A DNA stretch of 64,000 nucleotides, from contig NZ_FCOI02000014.1 in NCBI RefSeq assembly GCF_001544795.2, positions 62,001 through 126,000 of the forward strand. The letters are read 5' to 3'. Position 1 is the stretch's first letter. Every line of letters starts with the position of its first letter. Source of the DNA: Caballeronia temeraria (GTDB lineage Bacteria > Pseudomonadota > Gammaproteobacteria > Burkholderiales > Burkholderiaceae). The notes below the pieces were generated by a model, which did not search any database, was not told where the DNA came from, and saw only the letters and a program-made list of their open reading frames with translations. This document shows, piece by piece, positions 44,230-51,630 of the stretch. Both the position numbers and the translations under genes were made by a program.

Positions 44230-45678
44230 ATGCAACCGCAAGTCACGCGCGCCAGGCGCGCGCATCAAGGACCGCCGAGCCTCTCGCGTCACGCCGTCGA
44301 CACGGCGCGCCTCGCCGCGCCGCTTGCGATCGCGCAGCTCTCGCAGATGGCGATGGGCGTGACCGACACGATCCTGCTCGGCTCGCTCGGCCCCGATGCG
44401 CTCGCCGCGGGCGGCCTCGGCGCGAATCTCTTTTTCGTCGTCGTGACGCTGCTGCAGGGCGTGCTCACGTCCGTGTCCGTGTCGGTTGCGCACGCGCGCG
44501 GCGCGAACGCCGATCATCGCGTGCCGGACATCTACTGGACGGGGCTCGTGCTTTCCGTGCTGCTCGCCGTGCCCGCGTTCGTGCTGCTGAGTTATGCCGA
44601 GCCGATCCTGCTCGCGTTCCACGAACCCGCGACGCTCGCGAAGAACGTCGGCGAATACTGCGCGGTGCTGCGCTGGGGAACGCCGGGCAGTCTCATCGGC
44701 GTGGGGATGATGCGCGCGTTTCTGCCGGCGATCGGCGCGGCGCGCAGGCTGCTGTGGATTTCGATCGGCGGCGTGTTCGTCAACGGCTTTCTCAACTACG
44801 GCCTGATTCACGGCGCTTACGGCCTGCCGCGCGAAGGCTTCCTCGGCTCGGCGGCCGCGACGACGATCACCGTCTGGGGCATCGCGATCGCGCTCGTCGC
44901 GGTGCTGCATCTGCGTCCGCGCTACAAGCATTTCGTCGTGCGCGCGCGTCCGCGTCTGCCGCTGATGGGCGAGCTTTTCGGCATCGGCTGGCCGGTCGCG
45001 ATCACCTACGGCGTCGAATCGACGCTCTTTCTCGCCACAGGCATGATGGTCGGCCTGCTCGGCGAAGCGCCGCTCGCCGCGCACCAGATCGCGCTCAACG
45101 TCGCGTCGGTGGCGTTCATGGTGCCGCTCGCGATCGGCCAGGCGGCGAACGTGCGCGTCGGCTACTGGGTCGGCGCGGGCGTGCCCGTCGCGGCGCGCCA
45201 TGCGGGCTTCGTCGCGCTCGCGCTGGGCGTCGGCTTCATGATGTGTTCGGGCCTCGTGCTGCTCACGGTGCCGCGCGTGATCGTCGGCCTGTATCTGCAT
45301 CTCGACGATCCCGCCAACGCGCATACCGTCGCGCTCGCGGCGTCGCTGCTCGGCGTCGCGGCGGTGTTCCAGATCGTCGACGGCATGCAGACGGTCGGCT
45401 CCGGCTGCCTGCGCGGCCTGAAGGACACGCGCATCCCGATGCTCGCTGCCGCGTTCGGCTACTGGGGCGTCGGCTTTCCGACCGGCTATGTGCTCGCGTT
45501 CCACTTCGAGCTCGGCGCAAAGGGCCTGTGGTGGGGACTCGCCGCCGGACTCGCGAGCGTTGCCGCGCTGATGACGCTGCGGTTTCATCGCATCAGCCGG
45601 CGCTTCATCGAAACAGGCGTCGCGCCGCAACCCGGCGACGCCGATGCCGCGAGCGCCGCGCCGCACGGCCACGTATGA
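44230..45678 (+). CDS. MATE family efflux transporter (NorM-like)
   Basis: Cation-coupled multidrug exporter of 482 residues with 12 membrane helices in two matching halves, beginning with the MATE-specific LAAPLAIAQLSQMAMGVTDTILLGSLG segment (about 28-54). Conserved Pro/Gly positions in helix 7 (YGVESTLF) fit the NorM type. An alternative start lies 12 codons upstream of the conserved region, so the N-terminus is flexible. It is the gene upstream of the candidate sRNA. Confidence 0.92.
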   Translation: MQPQVTRARRAHQGPPSLSRHAVDTARLAAPLAIAQLSQMAMGVTDTILLGSLGPDALAAGGLGANLFFVVVTLLQGVLTSVSVSVAHARGANADHRVPDIYWTGLVLSVLLAVPAFVLLSYAEPILLAFHEPATLAKNVGEYCAVLRWGTPGSLIGVGMMRAFLPAIGAARRLLWISIGGVFVNGFLNYGLIHGAYGLPREGFLGSAAATTITVWGIAIALVAVLHLRPRYKHFVVRARPRLPLMGELFGIGWPVAITYGVESTLFLATGMMVGLLGEAPLAAHQIALNVASVAFMVPLAIGQAANVRVGYWVGAGVPVAARHAGFVALALGVGFMMCSGLVLLTVPRVIVGLYLHLDDPANAHTVALAASLLGVAAVFQIVDGMQTVGSGCLRGLKDTRIPMLAAAFGYWGVGFPTGYVLAFHFELGAKGLWWGLAAGLASVAALMTLRFHRISRRFIETGVAPQPGDADAASAAPHGHV

Positions 45679-45729
45679 CGCCGATAAGCACACGAGCCGC
45701 GCGCCGATTTGCATAGCACGAATGCTTGG

Positions 45730-45758
45730 TTGGTCCGCGCGGCGCGCATTGCTACGAT
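45730..45758 (+). promoter_or_regulatory. Candidate sigma-70 promoter for small RNA
   Basis: TTGGTC at 45730-45735 and TACGAT at 45753-45758 are separated by exactly 17 bp. The expected start is about 45765, immediately before two hairpins and an intrinsic terminator, with no reading frame between. Confidence 0.65.
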
Positions 45759-45764
45759 GAACCC

Positions 45765-45829
45765 GTCTCCTCCTTGAGACATCTGTGACAGGGGTTGTCG
45801 GCCCGCTCTAACCCAGCGGGCTTTTTTTT
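45765..45829 (+). ncRNA. Candidate small RNA with anti-Shine-Dalgarno loop
   Basis: About 65 nt between a promoter-like element and a strong terminator. Hairpin 1 is GTCTC-CTCCTT-GAGAC (45765-45780): its loop can pair with AAGGAG ribosome sites. A single-stranded-looking spacer follows, then hairpin 2, GCCCGCT (45801-45807) with AGCGGGC (45815-45821), and a T-run to 45829. This architecture resembles short Hfq-type or cuckoo-type regulatory RNAs with exposed C/U-rich loops. Targets and expression are unknown. Confidence 0.6.
45801..45829 (+). terminator. Intrinsic terminator (sRNA / MATE gene end)
   Basis: GCCCGCT (45801-45807) pairs with AGCGGGC (45815-45821) around CTAACCC, followed by eight T residues. 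It may also end readthrough from the MATE gene. Confidence 0.92.
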
Positions 45830-45992
45830 CGCCTGTACGCCACCGCGCAGTGCGACATTCGGTCCTTTTCCGATTTCCCATAAAATAATTTCGAGATGCG
45901 GCGCGAGAACAATCCTTGCTGATTCGTGCCGAAAATGCGAAATGTCGAAGCGCGCCGAGTCGCGACGATCAGAATCAGAACGAGGAATCGAA

Positions 45993-47660
45993 GTGTCGGA
46001 AATCCGGGGATCGTGGGAAGTTGCGGGGCGCGTCATGCGCCGGCAAAAATTCGGCGCCGCCGCGCGCTTGGTCGTCGTCCTGACGATGACGACGCTCGTC
46101 GCCGCCTGCGCGACGCGCCCGCCCGCGACGGCATTCGATCGCCCGCCGAGCCACGCGCTCGACGCGAGCATCGCGACGCCGCTCGCGACCGCCCTCGCGC
46201 CGCTGGAGAAGCGGCATCCGGATGAATCGGCGGTGCGCCTGCTGCCGACCGGCACCGACGCGCTGCAGGCCCGCATCGCGCTTGCCCGCGCGGCGACGAA
46301 GACGCTCGACATGCAGTACTACATCGCCGACGAGGACAACACCGGCAAGCTGCTGCTCGGCGCGGCGCTGTACGCGGCGGATCGCGGCGTGCGCGTGCGC
46401 ATGCTCGTCGATGACCTGAATTTCAAGGACATCGACCAGATCATGGCGGCGCTCAACTCGCACGACAAGATCGAGATTCGCGTCTTCAATCCGTACGGCA
46501 GCGCGCAACGCAGTTTCTCCGAGCGCACGCGGAATTTCTTCACGAATCTCGATCACTTCACGCGCCGCATGCACAACAAGGCGATGATCGCGGACAACCA
46601 GATCGCGATCGTCGGCGGGCGCAATCTCGGCGACGAATACTTCAACGCCAGTCCGACGCTGCAGTTTCGCGATCTCGACGTCTTCGCCGCCGGCCCGGTG
46701 ACGCAAAAGATCTCCGCGAGCTTCGACGATTACTGGAACAGCACGCTCGCCTACCCGTTGCGCGCGCTGAACAAGCAGCAGTTCGATGCGAAGGAACTCG
46801 ATAAAACGCGCGACGACCTGCGCGCGCACTGGCGTCAGCAGGCCGAGCCACTGAACGCGAAACCGCTCAACGCGACGCCGCTCGCGCAGCAGATTTCGCG
46901 CGAGGAAATGGACCTCGTGTGGGCGCCGACGGAGTTCCGCGTCGATTCGCCGTCGAAGATCGAGCATCCGAGCGACGACTACAAAAGCCCGCCGATGGAG
47001 CGTCTCATCGACTTGCTGAAGGACGCGCAGAGCGAATTCCTGATCCTGTCGCCCTACTTCGTGCCGCACGACGCGGGCGTGAAGGCGCTCGCCGATCTCA
47101 CGAAGCGCCACGTGCGCGTCGCGGTGCTGACGAACTCGCTCGCCGCCACCGATGCCGTCGCCGTGCAGGCGGGTTACGCGCCGTATCGCATGCCGATGTT
47201 GCAGAGCGGCGTCGAACTGTACGAATTCAAGCCGATTCAGATCGAAGGCCAGGGCAGCCCGCGCGCGGGTCTGTTCGGCTCGCAGTCGCGCGCGAGCCTG
47301 CATGCGAAGGCGTATGTGATCGATCGGAGTATCCTCGTGATCGGCTCGATGAATCTCGATCCGCGCTCGGCGAAGCTCAACACCGAGCTTGCGCTCGTGA
47401 TCCACAGCAAGCCGATCGCGGAGCAAGCCGCGACACTGTTCGCGAACGGCATCTCGCCGAAGGCCAGCTGGCAGGTGCAACTCGCGAGCGCGGCGGTGAC
47501 CGAGGAGCTCCGGCGCACGGGCGCGCCGCAGTCGGGCCTCGTCTGGACGACCGAGGAGAACGGCAGCCTCGTCACCTACAATTTCGATCCTGAGGCGGGT
47601 TTTTATCGCAATGCGATGACGGGCCTCTTCATGCTGCTGCCCGTCGACAAGCAGCTTTGA
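45993..47660 (+). CDS. Phospholipase D-family lipoprotein (ClsC-like)
   Basis: A 555-residue protein with two HKD catalytic motifs: HNKAMIADNQIAIVGGRN (about 189-206) and HAKAYVIDRSILVIGSMNLD (about 438-457). Pairs of HKD motifs mark cardiolipin synthases and phospholipases D; the GGRNLGDEYF element resembles ClsC. I chose the GTG at 45993 because GAGGA lies 6 bases upstream; ATGs at 45942 and 46035 are alternatives. A lipobox LVAAC places a lipid-modified Cys at residue 39, so it is probably an inner- or outer-membrane lipoprotein. Substrate not proven. Confidence 0.87.
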   Translation: MSEIRGSWEVAGRVMRRQKFGAAARLVVVLTMTTLVAACATRPPATAFDRPPSHALDASIATPLATALAPLEKRHPDESAVRLLPTGTDALQARIALARAATKTLDMQYYIADEDNTGKLLLGAALYAADRGVRVRMLVDDLNFKDIDQIMAALNSHDKIEIRVFNPYGSAQRSFSERTRNFFTNLDHFTRRMHNKAMIADNQIAIVGGRNLGDEYFNASPTLQFRDLDVFAAGPVTQKISASFDDYWNSTLAYPLRALNKQQFDAKELDKTRDDLRAHWRQQAEPLNAKPLNATPLAQQISREEMDLVWAPTEFRVDSPSKIEHPSDDYKSPPMERLIDLLKDAQSEFLILSPYFVPHDAGVKALADLTKRHVRVAVLTNSLAATDAVAVQAGYAPYRMPMLQSGVELYEFKPIQIEGQGSPRAGLFGSQSRASLHAKAYVIDRSILVIGSMNLDPRSAKLNTELALVIHSKPIAEQAATLFANGISPKASWQVQLASAAVTEELRRTGAPQSGLVWTTEENGSLVTYNFDPEAGFYRNAMTGLFMLLPVDKQL

Positions 47661-47686
47661 TCCAACTTCGTAAGGGAACTCACGCC

Positions 47687-49093
47687 ATGTCACACGATGC
47701 GAAGGGCGACGTACGGATGGAGAAGGACACGTTCGGCGAAATCGCCGTGCCGAACGACAAGCTTTGGGGCGCGCAGACGCAGCGCTCGCTGCAGAACTTC
47801 AAGATTTCGACGGAAAAACAGTCGCCCGAGCTGATCACGGCGCTCGCGATCATCAAGCACGCGGCCGCCGAAGTGAACGAAGGGCTGAAGGTGCTCGATT
47901 CGAAGAAGGCGAAGGCAATCGTTCAGGCTGCCGAGGAAATCATCGACGGCAAGCATCCCGATGAATTTCCGCTCGCCGTGTGGCAGACCGGCTCGGGCAC
48001 GCAGACCAACATGAATCTCAACGAGGTGATCGCCAATCGGGCGAGCGAGATCATGGGCGGCGTGCGCGGCGAGGAGCGTCTCGTGCATCCGAACGACGAT
48101 GTGAATCGCGGCCAGTCGTCGAACGACGTTTTCCCGACGGCGATGCACGTCGCCGCGGCGGTGGCCATCAAGAAGCATCTGATTCCGTCGCTGAAGACGT
48201 TGCGCGATACGCTCGACAAGAAGGCAAAGGCGTTCGACACGATCGTGAAGATCGGCCGCACGCATCTGCAGGACGCGACGCCGCTCACGCTCGGGCAGGA
48301 GTTTTCGGGTTATGTCGCGCAGCTCGATCAGAGCATGAAGCACGTCGAGGCGACGCTGCCGCATCTGTATCAGCTCGCGCAGGGCGGCACGGCGGTCGGC
48401 ACGGGACTGAACGCGCATCCGGAGTTCGCGGCGAAGGTCGCGCAGGCGATCGGCAAGCTCACAGGCCTGCCCTTCGAGACCGCGCCGAACAAGTTCGAGG
48501 TGATGGCCGCCGCCGATGCGCTCGTCGCCGCGCACGGCGCGTTGAAGACGGTCGCCGCGAGCCTGATGAAGATCGCGAACGATATCCGCTGGCTCGCGAG
48601 CGGACCGCGCTGCGGCCTTGGCGAGCTGTCGATTCCGGAGAACGAGCCGGGCAGCTCGATCATGCCGGGCAAGGTCAATCCGACGCAATCCGAAGCCGTG
48701 ACGATGCTCTGCTGCCAGGTGTTCGGCAACGACGTCGCGGTGAATTTCGGCGGCGCGAGCGGCAACTTCGAGCTGAACGTCTTCCGGCCGATGATCGCGC
48801 ACAACGTGCTGCAATCGATCCGTCTGCTCGCGGACGGCGCGCAGAGCTTCAACGACAACTGCGCGGTGGGCATCGAGCCGAACGAGAAGCGCATCGAGAG
48901 TCTGCTCAACGAATCGCTGATGCTCGTGACGGCGCTGAATCCGCACATCGGCTATGACAAGGCCGCGCAGATCGCGAAGAAGGCGCACAAGGAAGGCACG
49001 ACGCTGAAGGCCGCCGCGCTCGCGCTCGGGTATGTGACCGAGCAGCAGTTCGATGAATGGGTCAAGCCGGGGGACATGGTGGGGAAGAAGTGA
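47687..49093 (+). CDS. fumC: Class II fumarate hydratase
   Basis: Iron-independent fumarase interconverting fumarate and L-malate. The 468-residue protein has the superfamily signature GSSIMPGKVNPTQSE and the upstream GRTHLQDATPLTLGQEFSGY and RGQSSNDVFPTAMHVA segments. Class II assignment follows from length and these motifs. The ATG at 47687 has GTAAGGGA upstream. It is 26 bp after the phospholipase gene, possibly in the same transcript. Confidence 0.96.
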   Translation: MSHDAKGDVRMEKDTFGEIAVPNDKLWGAQTQRSLQNFKISTEKQSPELITALAIIKHAAAEVNEGLKVLDSKKAKAIVQAAEEIIDGKHPDEFPLAVWQTGSGTQTNMNLNEVIANRASEIMGGVRGEERLVHPNDDVNRGQSSNDVFPTAMHVAAAVAIKKHLIPSLKTLRDTLDKKAKAFDTIVKIGRTHLQDATPLTLGQEFSGYVAQLDQSMKHVEATLPHLYQLAQGGTAVGTGLNAHPEFAAKVAQAIGKLTGLPFETAPNKFEVMAAADALVAAHGALKTVAASLMKIANDIRWLASGPRCGLGELSIPENEPGSSIMPGKVNPTQSEAVTMLCCQVFGNDVAVNFGGASGNFELNVFRPMIAHNVLQSIRLLADGAQSFNDNCAVGIEPNEKRIESLLNESLMLVTALNPHIGYDKAAQIAKKAHKEGTTLKAAALALGYVTEQQFDEWVKPGDMVGKK

Positions 49094-49135
49094 CGTTCCC
49101 GCGCACTCTCAAACCGCTTCAGGCGTTGGGAGGTC

Positions 49136-49564
49136 TTACGACGAGATCTCCCACGGATTGATCACGCTGATGCCGCACGGAGCGAAGTCCGCCACGTTCC
49201 GTGTGACGATGGTCATGCCGTGAACGAGCGCCGTAGCGGCGATGTACGCATCCCGCTCAGGACGCGGATCGGGCACATGCAACCGGGCGCAACGCTGCGC
49301 CACGCTCGAATCGAGCGGCAAGGTCCGATCCGCGAATTCGGGAACGACGCGGGTGCGTATCCACGTGCGAAGGCGTTCCCCCTGTTCGGCGTCGCGCCGC
49401 TCCATGCGAAGAATGCCGAGTTCCAGTTCGAACAGCGTCACGGCTGAAATATAGAAATTCGCCGCGTCTTCGCCGGAGACCCAGCGCGTGACGTTTGCAT
49501 CGGCTTTACCGTCGCCTGCCTTGCGCAGTTCCGAGATCACGTTGGTGTCGAGCAGATACATCAT
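49136..49564 (-). CDS. PIN-domain toxin (VapC-type)
   Basis: Probable ribonuclease toxin of a type II toxin-antitoxin pair. The 142-residue PIN domain has the acidic set Asp6 (LLDTNVISELRK), Glu46, Asp105 (ERDAYIAATAL) and Asp126 (NVADF). VapC relatives cut tRNA or rRNA. Its start overlaps the antitoxin stop by 4 bp, the standard arrangement with the antitoxin first. Confidence 0.9.
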   Translation of the reverse strand: MMYLLDTNVISELRKAGDGKADANVTRWVSGEDAANFYISAVTLFELELGILRMERRDAEQGERLRTWIRTRVVPEFADRTLPLDSSVAQRCARLHVPDPRPERDAYIAATALVHGMTIVTRNVADFAPCGISVINPWEISS

Positions 49565-49815
49565 TCGAAGTCGGCTTCCTTGGGAAGCGCGCGCGAACGC
49601 GGGAATTCGACGTCGATATCGGCCAGGCCCGGCATCGAAAGCGCATCGACCAGGCTTCGCTTGTTGCCGGCGAGGCGCTGATACTCCTCGATGCTCAACA
49701 GCACGTGAGCCGGCTTGCCGCGGTCCGTGATGAACACGGGACCGTTTTTGGTTGCCTTCTTTGCACGCGTCACGTCCTGATTCAATTCGCGGCTGGACAA
49801 AGTTGTGATGGTCAT
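49561..49815 (-). CDS. Phd/YefM-type antitoxin
   Basis: An 84-residue antitoxin that binds and neutralises the PIN toxin and represses its own promoter. The N-terminal segment SSRELNQDVTRAKKATKNGPVFITDRGKPAHVLLSI is characteristic of Phd/YefM, and the C-terminal tail (about 55-84) is the toxin-binding, disordered part. GGGAGGG precedes the start, and a palindrome lies 21 bp upstream. Confidence 0.92.
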   Translation of the reverse strand: MTITTLSSRELNQDVTRAKKATKNGPVFITDRGKPAHVLLSIEEYQRLAGNKRSLVDALSMPGLADIDVEFPRSRALPKEADFE

Positions 49816-49835
49816 GACGAACCCTCCCTCTAATG

Positions 49836-49851
49836 TAGTAATGTTACTACC
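49836..49851. promoter_or_regulatory. Palindromic operator of the toxin-antitoxin pair
   Basis: GTAGTAA and TTACTAC flank a TG centre, a perfect inverted repeat 21-36 bp upstream of the antitoxin ATG. Phd/YefM proteins bind such sites for conditional autorepression. The surrounding sequence is locally AT-rich. Confidence 0.85.
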
Positions 49852-49884
49852 TTCGAGAGAGGTTTTCCACTTGACGCCGCTTTT

Positions 49885-50406
49885 TCAGACCTTCCCCGCC
49901 GCCACCTCTTCCGGCTTCAGCTCGACGATCGCATCGAGCGCGTCCTTCACGTCCATCGCGTATTTCGCGAGGCGTTTCTCTTCTTCCGTTTCCGGGACGA
50001 AGGCCGGCACGGGTGTCGGCTGGCCTTTTTCATCGACGGCGACGAAGACCATCAGGCAATCGGTCGTCTGCTGAAGCTCGCCGACTTTCGGATCGCCCGC
50101 GTGCACGGAAATGTGGATGTGCATGCTGGTGCGCCCCGTCGTCACGACACGGGCGCGCAACTCGACCAGATTGCCGACGAGAATCGGCCGACGGAAGCGG
50201 ATGTTGCCCACGCTCACCGTGACCGCGTAGCGGCCGGACCACATCGCGGCGCAGGCGTAGGCGGTTTCGTCGATCCATTTCATCAACGCGCCGCCGTGCA
50301 CCTTGCCGCCGAAGTTCACCGAGGTCGGTTCGGCGAGAAAGCGGAAGGTGGTTTCGGCGCGGCTTTTGGGGACGGCGGGAATGGGAGATGAGGTCGGCGT
50401 ATTCAT
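49885..50406 (-). CDS. Acyl-CoA thioesterase (YciA-like hotdog fold)
   Basis: A 173-residue hotdog-fold thioesterase that hydrolyses acyl-CoA. The motif FGGKVHGGALMKWIDETAYACAAMWSGRYAVTVSV spans the hotdog helix and is typical of YciA/cytosolic acyl-CoA thioesterases. It lies 51 bp downstream of a small lipoprotein gene on the same strand. Confidence 0.9.
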   Translation of the reverse strand: MNTPTSSPIPAVPKSRAETTFRFLAEPTSVNFGGKVHGGALMKWIDETAYACAAMWSGRYAVTVSVGNIRFRRPILVGNLVELRARVVTTGRTSMHIHISVHAGDPKVGELQQTTDCLMVFVAVDEKGQPTPVPAFVPETEEEKRLAKYAMDVKDALDAIVELKPEEVAAGKV

Positions 50407-50457
50407 GGGAAGCCCGTCTGATGCGGAAATGAATGCCGATTATAGGGTCGGCAATAT

Positions 50458-50598
50458 TCAATCGTGGACGGTAATGCCCTGATCGATCGTGCCGTACATC
50501 GTGATGCTGCCGCCCCCCGCCGATGACGACGGCCCGCCCGCGCAGCCCGCACAGAGCATGAGCGCGCCCAACACGCTCGCGAGAATGAATCTGGACAT
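50458..50598 (-). CDS. 46-residue putative lipoprotein
   Basis: A short reading frame too small for usual cut-offs: SRFILASVLGALMLCAGCAG then a Gly/Ser-rich stretch, SITMYGTIDQGITVHD, and a stop. The hydrophobic leader followed by CAGC suggests a lipobox, with Cys16 or Cys19 lipidated. AGGGAG lies 7 bases before the ATG, a strong translation signal. Family not recognised. The mature part is about 27-30 residues. Confidence 0.7.
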   Translation of the reverse strand: MSRFILASVLGALMLCAGCAGGPSSSAGGGSITMYGTIDQGITVHD

Positions 50599-50745
50599 GT
50601 GAATCTCCCTTGCTGCTTCGGAATGCCAGCGGTCATTCTAGCGCCGCGCTTCGTGCATCGACATTTCGGCGCGCGGTGAAACGTCGGTTGCGTGATCGCG
50701 CTAGAGTGGGTGAATCGCCTTACTTCGCTTAAGAGGGACACAGCC

Positions 50746-51495
50746 ATGAACCCCGCTTTCGACGACGCCGATTCCCGCGTGCGCCATTTTCCCGGACTGT
50801 CGCGTATCGGCGCGCTGATCGCCGATCCGGGCCGCGCCGCCATGCTCTGGTCGCTGATGGACGGCACCGCGCGCCCCGCCGGCGAACTGACGATGATCGC
50901 GGGGCTGTCGCCATCGGCGGCGAGCGGGCATCTCGCCCGGCTGACCGAAGGCGGACTGCTCGCGCTCGAAGTGAGCGGACGGCATCGGTACTACCGGATC
51001 GCGACGCCGGATATTGCCGCGGCCATCGAGGCGCTCGCCAATCTCGCGCGGGCGAGCGCGCCGCAGCGCGCGCCGGAACGCCCGCCGTCCGCCGTGCCGG
51101 TGGAGATGCGTTTCGCGCGCACCTGCTACGACCATCTCGCGGGCGAGCTCGCCGTGCAGCTCTTCGACGGGATGATCGCGCGCAACTGGCTCGCCGCCGC
51201 CGATCTCGACGAACAGGCACACGGGCCCGCCACCCTCGACGCGACACCGGAAGGCGCGCACGCCTTCGCCGAACTCGGCATCGATCTGAAGGCGCAGCGC
51301 GCGCGGCGGCGGCGCTTCGCGTGCACGTGCATCGACTGGAGCGAGCGCCGGCCGCATCTGGGCGGCGCGCTCGGCGCGGCTTTTCTCGAAGCGTGCGAGT
51401 CGCGCGGCTGGATCGAGCACACGGCCAAACGCCGCGTGTTGCGCGTGACGCCGGCGGGACATCGGCATTTCGAGGATTTCCTGTCCGCGCGATAA
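50746..51495 (+). CDS. ArsR-type winged-helix regulator with effector domain
   Basis: A 249-residue regulator. The N-terminal wHTH (about 25-95; AGELTMIAGLSPSAASGHLARLTEGGLLALEVSGRHRYYRI) is ArsR-like. The following part is larger than in plain ArsR repressors and contains several Cys/His residues (CYDHLAGEL, FACTCIDWSERR), so it may bind metal or another ligand. It is divergent from the small lipoprotein and thioesterase genes and lies 135 bp before the FecR-domain gene on the same strand. Confidence 0.88.
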   Translation: MNPAFDDADSRVRHFPGLSRIGALIADPGRAAMLWSLMDGTARPAGELTMIAGLSPSAASGHLARLTEGGLLALEVSGRHRYYRIATPDIAAAIEALANLARASAPQRAPERPPSAVPVEMRFARTCYDHLAGELAVQLFDGMIARNWLAAADLDEQAHGPATLDATPEGAHAFAELGIDLKAQRARRRRFACTCIDWSERRPHLGGALGAAFLEACESRGWIEHTAKRRVLRVTPAGHRHFEDFLSAR

Positions 51496-51630
51496 AGCTT
51501 TGTTACGCGCGCCTGCGCGCCGTTACAAACGGCATCGTACGGATACAGGCGCGGGCGATACATTGATCCGGCAGGCCTCGCGGACCTACAGCGTCGAACG
51601 GAGACGCGCGCGCGGCCGTCGGAGAAGACG

